Positions 51,404 through 58,687 of a stretch of DNA of 64,000 nucleotides are shown in pieces. The first letter of the stretch is position 1; each line of letters starts with the position of its first letter. Below the pieces are notes generated by a model. It saw only the letters and a program-made list of their open reading frames with translations. It was not told the DNA's origin and did no database searches. Both the position numbers and the translations under genes were made by a program. The stretch comes from JAWLBM01 sp041687675. Its GTDB lineage: Bacteria > Pseudomonadota > Alphaproteobacteria > Rhizobiales > Pleomorphomonadaceae. The stretch is taken from assembly GCA_041687675.1 (NCBI GenBank), contig JAWLBM010000004.1, forward strand, positions 62,001 to 126,000, given 5' to 3'.

Positions 51404-52366
51404 TCAGGCCCTGTCCGCGCGCGCCATGATGAAGACGGCCACCACGATCAGCGCGCCCTTGAAGAGCTGCTGGACGAAGGGATCGACGCCGGTGAGGTTC
51501 AGGATGTTGGCGAGCACGCCGATGATCAGCGTGCCGACGAAGGTGCCGAACACCGAGCCCCGGCCGCCGAACAGCGAGGTGCCGCCGACGACCACCGCGG
51601 CGATCGCGTCCAGCTCGTAGCCCTGCCCGGCGATCGGGGTGCCGATGCTCAGCTGCGAGGCGTAGACGAGGCCGGCGAGCCCCGAGACGAGGCCCGAGAT
51701 CATGTAGACGATGGTCTTGTAGAGCCGCACCGGCACGCCGGAAAGCCGCGCGGCGTCCTCGTTGGAGCCGATGCCGTAGACGCAGCGGCCGAAGGGGGTC
51801 AGCGTCAGGACGACCCAGCTGGCGAGGAGCACGGCGATCAGGATCAGGGAGGGGATCGGGATGCCGAGCAGGTAGCCGTTGCCGAGGTCGTAGAAGCTCT
51901 CGTTGAGGATCGGGATCGGCGTGCCGCCGGTGTAGATGAAGGCGATGCCGCGAGCGAAGGAGAGCATGCCCAAGGTCATGATGAAGGGCGGGATTCCGGC
52001 GTAGGCGACGCCGATCCCGTTGACGAGGCCCGCCAGCATGGCCGCCGCCAGCCCGAGCGGGATCGCCACCGCCATCGGCTGGCTCTCGAGGAGGCCGGCG
52101 TAGAGCACCACCGACACACCGAGGATGGAGCCGACCGAGAGATCGATGCCCTTGGTGAGGATCACGAATGTCATGCCGAGGGCGAGGATGCCGACGATCG
52201 CCACCTGCCGCAGCACGTTGAGGAGGTTCGGCACCGTGAGGAACCGGTCGGACAGGAAGGAGGCCGCGATCACCAGGAGGATCAGCGCCACCAGCACGCC
52301 GGTGCGCCGCCACACGTCGGCGATCGTGGTGAGTCCCAAGGGGCGCGACGGGGTGATGGCTGTCAT
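51404..52366 (-). CDS. Ribose-type ABC transporter permease (RbsC-like), second system
   Basis: This 320-residue CUT2 permease has the family blocks LALGMTFVILTKGIDLSVGS, FGRCVYGIGSNEDAARLSGV and AGLVYASQLSIGTPIAGQGY. The start overlaps the ATPase stop by four bases. It forms the membrane channel of the second ribose-type importer; sequence differs clearly from the permease at 19911. Confidence 0.92.
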   Translation of the reverse strand: MTAITPSRPLGLTTIADVWRRTGVLVALILLVIAASFLSDRFLTVPNLLNVLRQVAIVGILALGMTFVILTKGIDLSVGSILGVSVVLYAGLLESQPMAVAIPLGLAAAMLAGLVNGIGVAYAGIPPFIMTLGMLSFARGIAFIYTGGTPIPILNESFYDLGNGYLLGIPIPSLILIAVLLASWVVLTLTPFGRCVYGIGSNEDAARLSGVPVRLYKTIVYMISGLVSGLAGLVYASQLSIGTPIAGQGYELDAIAAVVVGGTSLFGGRGSVFGTFVGTLIIGVLANILNLTGVDPFVQQLFKGALIVVAVFIMARADRA

Positions 52367-53805
52367 GGGCGTTCCGGACCTGCGTCTCCGTCCGCGAGCG
52401 CGGCGGCATGCATGATGCGTGATTCGGTGGCCTCGCCGCGGTCCAGCATGGCCGCCACCCGGCCGTTGCGAAGGACGAGCACGCGGTCGGAGAGGCGGAG
52501 GATCTCCTCCATCTCGGAGGAGATGAGAAGGACGGCGACGCCGCTGGCGACCAGCTCCTCGATGAAGCCGTAGATCTCGCTCTTGGCGCCGATGTCGACG
52601 CCCCGGGTCGGCTCGTCGAAGACGAGGATCTTCGGGTCGAGGCTGAGGGCGCGGCCGATCAGCACCTTCTGCTGGTTGCCGCCGCTCAGCGTCTGGATCT
52701 CGACCTCCATGCCCGCGAGCCGGACGTCGAGGCGGCGGATGACCTCGCGCACATAGGAGCGCTCGGCGCCGAGCCTGAGGAAGCCGAGGCGACGGAAGCG
52801 CCGCAGGTTGGAGATGGTGGCGTTCTCGCGGACCGGGCGGTTCTGGAGGAGGCCCAGGGCCTTGCGGTCCTCGGTGACATAGGCGATGCCGAGCCGCGCG
52901 GCGACGTTCGGATTGGTGATCCGGACCTTGCGTCCGAACACCCGGATCCGGCCCGTGGTCGGCGGGGTGACGCCGATGATCGCCTGGGCGACCTCGGTGC
53001 GGCCGGCCCCGACCAGGCCGGCAAGGCCGAGGATCTCGCCGCGGCGGACGGTGAAGGTGATGCCGGAGAAGACCCCCTCGAGGCCGAGGTCCTCGACCTC
53101 GAGCGCCGGTTCGCCGGTCACGCGGGACCCGGCGGCGTGCGCCGGGAACTCCCGCCCGATCATCTTCCCGACCAGCCAGGCCTGGTCGACGTCCGCGACC
53201 TCGGCGAGGCCTGTCCGCTGCCCGTCGCGCAGGACGGTGACGCGGTCGGCGATCCGGAAGATCTCCTCGAGGTGGTGGGAGATGAAGACGATGCCGATGC
53301 CCTCCGCCTTCAGCCGCGCGACGAGGGCGAACAGCGTCTCCACCATGGTCTCGTCGAGGACGGCCGTGGGCTCGTCGAGGATCAGCACCCTCGCCTCGAG
53401 CGAGATCGCCTTGGCGATCTCGACCATCTGCTGCTGGGCGATGCTGAGTTCGCCGACCGGGCGCGTCTGGTCGATGCGGATCGACAGGCGGTCGAGCAGT
53501 TCGCGGGTGCGGGTCCGCATCGCCCGCCGGTCGACCAGTCCGAAGGCGGTGCGGGGAAAATGGCCGAGGAAGATGTTCTCCTCGGCGGAGAGGTGCGGCG
53601 CCAGCGACAGTTCCTGGTGGATGACGACGATGCCCTTGTCGAAGGCGTCGCGCGGCGAGGAGAGCCGGACCTCGCGTCCGCCGACCATCAGCCTGCCGGC
53701 ATCCGGCTGGTGGACGCCGCCGAGCACCTTGATCAGGGTCGACTTGCCGGCGCCGTTCTCGCCGACGATGGCGTGGTCATCGCCCGCGGAGGCGGGGCGG
53801 TGCAC
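52363..53805 (-). CDS. Ribose-type ABC transporter ATP-binding protein, N-terminally disrupted (RbsA-like)
   Basis: The 480-residue body has two nucleotide-binding domains: domain 1 with Walker A GENGAGKST, signature LSIAQQQMVEIAKAIS and Walker B VLILDEPTAVLD; domain 2 with Walker A region GLVGAGRTEV, signature LSGGNQQKVLIGRAL and ILVFDEPTRGVD. The expected first 36 or so residues (LLEVRGLRKSFSGNVVL) lie just upstream in the same frame but end in a TAA at 53809-53811. Only a GTG at 53805 could start this remaining frame, giving the odd N-terminus HRPASAGDD. Without the first strand and its aromatic residue ATP binding should suffer. It may be a recent pseudogene or a sequencing error; see the finding. 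Confidence 0.85.
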   Translation of the reverse strand: MHRPASAGDDHAIVGENGAGKSTLIKVLGGVHQPDAGRLMVGGREVRLSSPRDAFDKGIVVIHQELSLAPHLSAEENIFLGHFPRTAFGLVDRRAMRTRTRELLDRLSIRIDQTRPVGELSIAQQQMVEIAKAISLEARVLILDEPTAVLDETMVETLFALVARLKAEGIGIVFISHHLEEIFRIADRVTVLRDGQRTGLAEVADVDQAWLVGKMIGREFPAHAAGSRVTGEPALEVEDLGLEGVFSGITFTVRRGEILGLAGLVGAGRTEVAQAIIGVTPPTTGRIRVFGRKVRITNPNVAARLGIAYVTEDRKALGLLQNRPVRENATISNLRRFRRLGFLRLGAERSYVREVIRRLDVRLAGMEVEIQTLSGGNQQKVLIGRALSLDPKILVFDEPTRGVDIGAKSEIYGFIEELVASGVAVLLISSEMEEILRLSDRVLVLRNGRVAAMLDRGEATESRIMHAAALADGDAGPERP

Positions 53806-53808
53806 CGT

Positions 53809-53919
53809 TTAGAGCACGACGTTCCCGGAGAAGGACTTTCGCAAACCGCGGACTTCCAGCAGCACCTCGCGCGCCCCGTGCGACAAGGCCTGCGTCCTAT
53901 CCGTCTCGATGGCGCTCAA
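53809..53919 (-). pseudogene. N-terminal fragment of the disrupted RbsA-like ATPase
   Basis: From a TTG at 53919 with Shine-Dalgarno-like AGAAGGAC upstream, the frame reads to LLEVRGLRKSFSGNVVL and a TAA stop. These are the first beta strands of an RbsA-type ATPase. The next 12 codons up to HAIVGENGAGKS match the family in number but not in sequence: reading two bases later gives LNG...RLRG, close to the usual LNGVDLRLRPGE. This indicates a two-base insertion near 53811 compensated by a nearby loss. Confidence 0.7.
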
Positions 53920-53957
53920 GTCGTCCGTCCTTCTTCTCCGGGCCGTCGCTGACCCGC

Positions 53958-55061
53958 CTACTTGCAGGGGTCGGGGGTCGGCTCGAAGTCGCCCCAGCCG
54001 CGGCCGATCCACTCGTCCGCGTTCTCCGGGACCACGGTCGGGCTGTCGGCGAGCGCCAGCTTCTGGCCCGGGTTCTCGTAGGATTCGGTGCCGGGAACCT
54101 CCTTGTCCATCAGCATGTACAGGGCGGCGCGAAGGCCGATGTCGGCGATGAACGGGGTGTAGTTGCCGTCGGCGCTGAAGGTGCCCGCCTTCACCGACTT
54201 GAAGCCCGCGTTGGAGCCGTCGAAGGTGTAGTGGCGGATGCCGTCGCCGCAGCGGTTCGCCCGGGCGATGGCGAGCTGGGCGCCCCAGGAGGATTCCTCC
54301 GCGTGCGAGAACACCGCGTCGATCTCCGGATGGGCGGTCAGGAAGTCCTCCATCAGCGGCACCGCCGGCTCGCGGATCCACTGGCCGTCGCCGACCGCGA
54401 GGACCTTGATGTCCGGATAGTTGGCGAGGATGTTCTTCATGCCCTGGTCGCGGTCGACCGCCGGGGACGAGCCCTTGAGGCCGGTGATCGCCACGATGTT
54501 GCCCTTGCCGCCGAGGTCGTCGGCCATCCGCTGGGCCACCTTCTCCGCCATGGTGACGTTGCTCTGGCCGATGAACAGGGACTTGTCGCTCGGCACGTCG
54601 CGATCCATGACGATCAGCGGGATCCCGGCGTCCATCACCGCCCGGGCGGCGGGGACGAGGGCCGCCGATTCGACCGGGCTCAGGAGCACCGCGTCGACGT
54701 CGCGGGCGAGGAGGTCGCGCACGTCGTTGCTCTGCTTGGCGACATCGACATTGCCGTCGAGGACCACCAGGCTGACGTTCGGATGCCGGCAGGCCTCGGC
54801 CTGGGCGGCCTCGAGCATCGACACGCGCCAGGGGTGGTTGAAGCCGGTCTGGGAGAAGCCGACGACGATCTCGGGGGTCTCGCCGTTGATCGTGATCGGC
54901 CCTTCCTCAAGCGGAAGCACGTCCGTGAACGGCAGCTTCCCGTAGAACTCGGTCAACTGCTCGCACGTCTTTCCGGAGATGGGCAGCGTGTCCTGCGCGC
55001 TCGCGGCGCTGGCCGAATAGAGCGCGATGCAGGAGGCCGCCAGAAGCAGCTTCTTTACCAT
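53958..55061 (-). CDS. Sugar ABC transporter substrate-binding protein (RbsB-like), second system
   Basis: This 367-residue periplasmic binding protein has signal peptide KLLLAASCIALYSASAASAQ and the block EIVVGFSQTGFNHPWRVSML. LVVLDGNVDVAKQSNDVRDL and DAVLLSPVESAALVPAARAV follow. An extra N-terminal 50 residues (TCEQLTEFYGKLPFTD) precede the usual start of the fold. It is first in the operon binding protein-ATPase-permease-hydrolase-kinase-BtpA-amidase. Confidence 0.92.
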   Translation of the reverse strand: MVKKLLLAASCIALYSASAASAQDTLPISGKTCEQLTEFYGKLPFTDVLPLEEGPITINGETPEIVVGFSQTGFNHPWRVSMLEAAQAEACRHPNVSLVVLDGNVDVAKQSNDVRDLLARDVDAVLLSPVESAALVPAARAVMDAGIPLIVMDRDVPSDKSLFIGQSNVTMAEKVAQRMADDLGGKGNIVAITGLKGSSPAVDRDQGMKNILANYPDIKVLAVGDGQWIREPAVPLMEDFLTAHPEIDAVFSHAEESSWGAQLAIARANRCGDGIRHYTFDGSNAGFKSVKAGTFSADGNYTPFIADIGLRAALYMLMDKEVPGTESYENPGQKLALADSPTVVPENADEWIGRGWGDFEPTPDPCK

Positions 55062-55228
55062 TGGTGTCCCCTCATGTTGTTCATTGGCAGGCGGATCGGA
55101 TTGCGGTGGTCGACGATGATTCCTCCCTCTGACCTGGTGAGTTCTCCCGTCTCACCATGGGTCGGACCGCCCGCAGCCCTGCGGTCGCGGTCTCATATGC
55201 AGATTGGCAGAAAAGAAATCTGGACGCA

Positions 55229-55242
55229 AACGTCATGACGTT
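55229..55242. promoter_or_regulatory. Perfect 14-bp palindrome, probable GntR operator
   Basis: AACGTCATGACGTT is a perfect palindrome ending 8 bases before the GntR start. A shorter dyad TCGTACGA (55242-55249) follows at once. It is in the divergent region with the binding-protein gene, so it can serve both as an autoregulatory and an operon site. Confidence 0.65.
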
Positions 55243-55250
55243 CGTACGAT

Positions 55251-56003
55251 ATGCCCATGAAGTGGAATGAACCCCTTCCCGAGAGCAGCCCCGCCCCGCT
55301 CTGGTTCCAGATCGCCGAGCGCCTGCGCGACGCTATCGCCGAGGGCGACTTCAAGCCGGGCGACGTGCTGCCCTCGGAGGCGCGGATCAACGAGACCTTC
55401 GGGGTGAGCCGCGCCACCTCCCGCGCGGCCCTCGACCGGCTGGAGCAGGAGGGCCTGATCACCCGGCGGTCGGGCCGCGGCTCCATCGTCGTGGTGCCGC
55501 GGGTCGACCAGCCGGCGATGGAGATGGCCGGCTTCGCCGAGGACATGCGCCGCCGCGGGCTCCGCCCGTCCTACGAGACGCGGTTCGTCGGCCGGGTGCG
55601 CGCGTCGGCGGAGGTCGCCAGCGCGTTCGGGCTGAGGCCCGGCCAACTCGTCTTCCAGTCCCGGCGCCTGCTGAAGGCCGACGAGCAGCCGATCGGCTTC
55701 GCCATCTCCTGGCTCTCGCCGTCGCTGTTCCGGACGGTCAAGCCGCCGACCGCGTCGGACCTCTCGAGCGGATCGCTGTACGACTGGCTCGCCTCGTGCT
55801 GTGACGTCCGGATGAGCGGCGCCCAGGAGTACATCGAGGCGGCCAACGTCGACCGGGACCTCGCCCGGGATCTGGACGTGGCGCCCGGAACCGCGATCCT
55901 CGTCGCGCGGCGCGTGTCCTGGGACCAGACCGGACGGCCGGTGGAATACGCGATCCTGAGCTTCCGGTCGGATCGCTACCGCTTCCGGATCGAGGTCCGC
56001 TGA
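55251..56003 (+). CDS. GntR-family regulator with UTRA domain
   Basis: This 250-residue HutC-type regulator has the N-terminal winged HTH (WFQIAERLRDAIAEGDFKPG, VLPSEARINETFGVSRAT) and a UTRA ligand domain (YETRFVGRVRASAEVA to the end DRYRFRIEVR). It starts MPMKWNEP. It is divergent from the second ribose-type operon and next to a 14-bp palindrome; it probably represses that operon until the sugar or its phosphate binds. Its 3' end overlaps the S58 peptidase 3' end by 28 bases. Confidence 0.92.
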   Translation: MPMKWNEPLPESSPAPLWFQIAERLRDAIAEGDFKPGDVLPSEARINETFGVSRATSRAALDRLEQEGLITRRSGRGSIVVVPRVDQPAMEMAGFAEDMRRRGLRPSYETRFVGRVRASAEVASAFGLRPGQLVFQSRRLLKADEQPIGFAISWLSPSLFRTVKPPTASDLSSGSLYDWLASCCDVRMSGAQEYIEAANVDRDLARDLDVAPGTAILVARRVSWDQTGRPVEYAILSFRSDRYRFRIEVR

Positions 56004-57115
56004 GCCCTGGACATCGCCTGCAGGAGCGCGTCCGGCTCGAGGGCGCGGACGAGGAAGCGGTCATGCGCGGTGCCGCCCGTCGTCTCCGCCGCCAGCATGG
56101 CGTTGAGAACGGCTTCCTCCACCCCCTCCACCACGGCCATGTAGACCGGGTCGAAGAGCTCGTCGCTGAGCACCTCCAGGGTCTCGATCGGCGGGCGCCG
56201 GTGCGGCAGCGGGCCCTCGTTGGCGGTGGAGAAGGCGAGGAAGATGTCGCCGGAGTTGTTGCCGCCGGGCGTGCCGCCCCGGCCGATGCCGATCGCGCAG
56301 CGCCGCGCCACCCGCTTCAGCTGGTGCGGGGCCATCGGGATGTCGGTGGCGACCACGGCGATGATCGAGCCGCGCTCGCGCGCCGGTTCGCGGGTCGCCG
56401 CCTTGAGGTGGCCGCCGACGCGGAGTCCGCAGACGGTCAGCCAGTCGCGCTGGCCGTGGTTGGCCTGGACGAGCACGCCGAGCGTGAACTCCCGGCCGGC
56501 CACCGCGACCCGCCGGGAGGCGGTGCCCGTCCCGCCCTTGAATCCGTAGGCGATCATGCCGGTGCCGCCGCCGGTGCTTCCCTCCGCCACCGGCCCGGGC
56601 GCGGCGCCGTCGAGGGCCGCGCGGACGTCCGCCTCGGTCACGTGCTGGCCGTTGATGTCGTTGAGCAGGCCGTCGAACGTCTCCGCCACCACCGGCAGGA
56701 TCCAGAGCAGGTCGTCGCCCTCGTAGGTGGCGGGATGGCGCTCGATCATCCAGCGGATCGCCGCGTGATGGGCGATGCCGACGCTGTGGGTGTTGGTGAT
56801 CAGCACCGGGCCGGCGAACAGGCCGCCGTCTTCGATCCAGTGGCTGCCGGTGATTTCGCCGTTGCCGTTGAAGCGGTGGATGCCGGCATGGACCGGCCGC
56901 GGCGCATCGCCGATCGGGCGCGGCAGGATGGCGGTGACGCCGGTCCGCACCGGCAGCCGTCGCCCCGGCCGCGGCTGCTCCTCGCGGATCGTGCAGAGCC
57001 CGACCTGCACGCCCGGCACGTCGGTGATCGCGTTGAGCGGGCCGGGAACACCGGACAGCGGAAGCCCGAGGTCTCGGGCGCGCGGGCGGGGCGGGGTCGT
57101 CATCGCCGGCATCAT
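55976..57115 (-). CDS. P1-family peptidase (S58, DmpA-like aminopeptidase)
   Basis: This 379-residue S58 peptidase has the DmpA blocks GPLNAITDVPGVQVG, STGGGTGMIAYGFKGGTG and GVLVQANHGQ. The autocleavage/nucleophile region is RGSIIAVVATDIPM (Gly-Ser before the mature beta subunit), followed by GRGGTPGGNNSGDIFLAFS. DmpA-type enzymes self-cleave and release N-terminal residues, including D-residues or beta-amino acids. The gene ends inside the 3' end of the GntR gene (28-base convergent overlap). An N-terminal remnant of a close homologue is at 10824-10937. Confidence 0.9.
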   Translation of the reverse strand: MMPAMTTPPRPRARDLGLPLSGVPGPLNAITDVPGVQVGLCTIREEQPRPGRRLPVRTGVTAILPRPIGDAPRPVHAGIHRFNGNGEITGSHWIEDGGLFAGPVLITNTHSVGIAHHAAIRWMIERHPATYEGDDLLWILPVVAETFDGLLNDINGQHVTEADVRAALDGAAPGPVAEGSTGGGTGMIAYGFKGGTGTASRRVAVAGREFTLGVLVQANHGQRDWLTVCGLRVGGHLKAATREPARERGSIIAVVATDIPMAPHQLKRVARRCAIGIGRGGTPGGNNSGDIFLAFSTANEGPLPHRRPPIETLEVLSDELFDPVYMAVVEGVEEAVLNAMLAAETTGGTAHDRFLVRALEPDALLQAMSRAQRTSIRKR

Positions 57116-57271
57116 AGCCGCCGCTGACCCGCGTGTCCCGGCGAAGACGCTCTCGACGGGCGTATCCGCGGATGGCTCGGAGACTGCCGCCGGCGGTTGC
57201 CTGGAGGCTCGGAGGGGCGCCCGAGCGCTCCTCCGACAGTCTTGCCCGGAACGGGTCGGCAGCGGCGCGGC

Positions 57272-57856
57272 TCAGTGCGGCGCGTGCTCGCAGGTCACGC
57301 TCGGGTTGAAGGGCATGAGCACCCCGGCCGGGTTCTCGCGCCACAACCAGACATGCTGGTCGAAGTGGGGGCTGAACCCGTGCGCCTCGTCGCCCTCCGT
57401 CGTGGGATCGTCGGCCATGTGGTCCCAGGTCCGGCCGTTCAGCACGGGCGCGTCGGCATTTCCGGCGGCCTGCCAGGCGGCCTCGAAGACGAGGTTCTCG
57501 AGGGCGACCAGTTCCAGCGAGCCGTCTGCCTGGGGCTCGTAGATGAGGATCGCCGGGCGGGACCAGTCCGTATGCGTGCCGGTGCCGTCCACCCGAGGTT
57601 CGGTCGCGGTGATCTGCAGCAGGGCCGGGTTGATGTAATGGATCCCCATGCCGCCCAATTCCGCCGGGAGTCCCTCGCCTTCGGCCGAGACACAGTGATT
57701 GTCCGGCGTGATGAAGCCCTCGGCCAGCGCGACTTCTATGTCCCTGTACTTCTCATGCATCGAGCGAAGTTGGTCGAGATCCACCTCTTCGGCCAGCAGG
57801 GTCGAAGGAGAAAACCACGCAAGTGTCAGGACGCAGACTGTTGTTGCGACTTTCAT
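57272..57856 (-). CDS. Conserved secreted hypothetical protein
   Basis: This 194-residue protein starts MKVATTVCVLTLAWFSPSTL with Shine-Dalgarno GGAGGAC before it; a longer frame upstream lacks a signal peptide at the right place. The mature part reads YRDIEVALAEGFITPDNHCV, AELGGMGIHYINPALL and GRTWDHMADD and ends PSVTCEHAPH. This pattern recurs in uncharacterised periplasmic proteins with two Cys. Function unknown. A 155-base gap separates it from the S58 gene. Confidence 0.8.
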   Translation of the reverse strand: MKVATTVCVLTLAWFSPSTLLAEEVDLDQLRSMHEKYRDIEVALAEGFITPDNHCVSAEGEGLPAELGGMGIHYINPALLQITATEPRVDGTGTHTDWSRPAILIYEPQADGSLELVALENLVFEAAWQAAGNADAPVLNGRTWDHMADDPTTEGDEAHGFSPHFDQHVWLWRENPAGVLMPFNPSVTCEHAPH

Positions 57857-58024
57857 CTTTTTGTCCTCCCCGTGTGCCGGACCTTGCTGGACGACCGGCA
57901 GGATCCGGACGGTCGATATTAGCACAACCGGCTAAGTTCCCTCTGCGAATTGTTGCGGACCGCAAATGTGCCCCGTCCGTTATTCGCCGTGGTAGGATGC
58001 GGGAGGCTGCGGAGAGCAGGCGCC

Positions 58025-58414
58025 ATGGACCGGTCGCTGACGAAATTCCCGCCCGGCGGCGCGCGTCCGCGCGGCGCCTTGCGGCTGGTCCTTTGCCTGG
58101 CGGTGATCGCCGTCGCGCCGCCCGCCCATGCCGAGCCCGGCTGGGGCGACCTCGCTCAGCTTCTCACCAAGCGCTGCGTCATGTGCCATGCCGGCGAGCA
58201 TGCGGCCCGCGGCCTGAGGCTGGACAGCTACGACGGGATCATGGCGGGCGGTGACAACGGGCTCGTGCTGGTCCCCGGGGACATAGCCGGCAGCGAGCTG
58301 GTCCGGCGGCTGCGAGGCGAGAGCAAGCCGCGGATGCCGTTCCTCAGCTATCCCCTTTCCCCCGAGGAGATTTCCCTGTTCGAACGCTGGATCGAGGCGG
58401 GCTCGCCACGGTAG
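58025..58414 (+). CDS. Small monohaem cytochrome c-like protein (PSCyt1 type)
   Basis: This 129-residue protein has an N-terminal signal peptide (LVLCLAVIAVAPPAHAEP) and one CXXCH haem site CVMCH (residues 51-55). The rest matches the planctomycete-type cytochrome C domain (ARGLRLDSYDGIMAGGDNG, GSELVRRLRGESKPRMPF, LFERWIEAGSPR). The Met in RMPF is a likely sixth ligand. It is a single gene between convergent neighbours, probably a periplasmic electron carrier; partner unknown. Confidence 0.82.
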   Translation: MDRSLTKFPPGGARPRGALRLVLCLAVIAVAPPAHAEPGWGDLAQLLTKRCVMCHAGEHAARGLRLDSYDGIMAGGDNGLVLVPGDIAGSELVRRLRGESKPRMPFLSYPLSPEEISLFERWIEAGSPR

Positions 58415-58438
58415 GGGAGGCGAGGCGGCGGGACGGGC

Positions 58439-58684
58439 TCAGCCGCCGGCCATGTAGGGCATCAGCACCACTTCGCTGTCCTCGCGGATCGGGGTGAACC
58501 AGGCCTCGCGGTAGATCACCCCGTCCAGTGCGAGAGAGACGCCGCGCTCGATCTGCGGCTTCAGTCCCGGATACTCCTCGGCCAGGCGGTCGAGGAGTTC
58601 CTTGAAGGTTGCGGCCTCGACCTCGACCTCCGCCTCACCGCCGGTGGCGGTGCGCAGCGAGCCCCAGATGCGGACCTTCACCAT
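58439..58684 (-). CDS. MoaD/ThiS-family ubiquitin-like protein
   Basis: This 81-residue beta-grasp protein starts MVKVRIWGSLRTATGG and ends in the Gly-Gly tail LMPYMAGG, used for thiocarboxylate formation. It follows the molybdenum hydroxylase large-subunit gene by three bases, on the same strand. Such MoaD-like genes often accompany xanthine-dehydrogenase-type operons, suggesting it helps deliver sulfur for the molybdenum cofactor of this enzyme. Confidence 0.85.
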   Translation of the reverse strand: MVKVRIWGSLRTATGGEAEVEVEAATFKELLDRLAEEYPGLKPQIERGVSLALDGVIYREAWFTPIREDSEVVLMPYMAGG

Positions 58685-58687
58685 GGC

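Noticed and set aside
52363..53919. Programmed frameshift or stop read-through in the RbsA-like gene
   Set aside because: No slippery sequence or structure is seen at the stop, and the family does not use recoding; mutation or sequence error is simpler.
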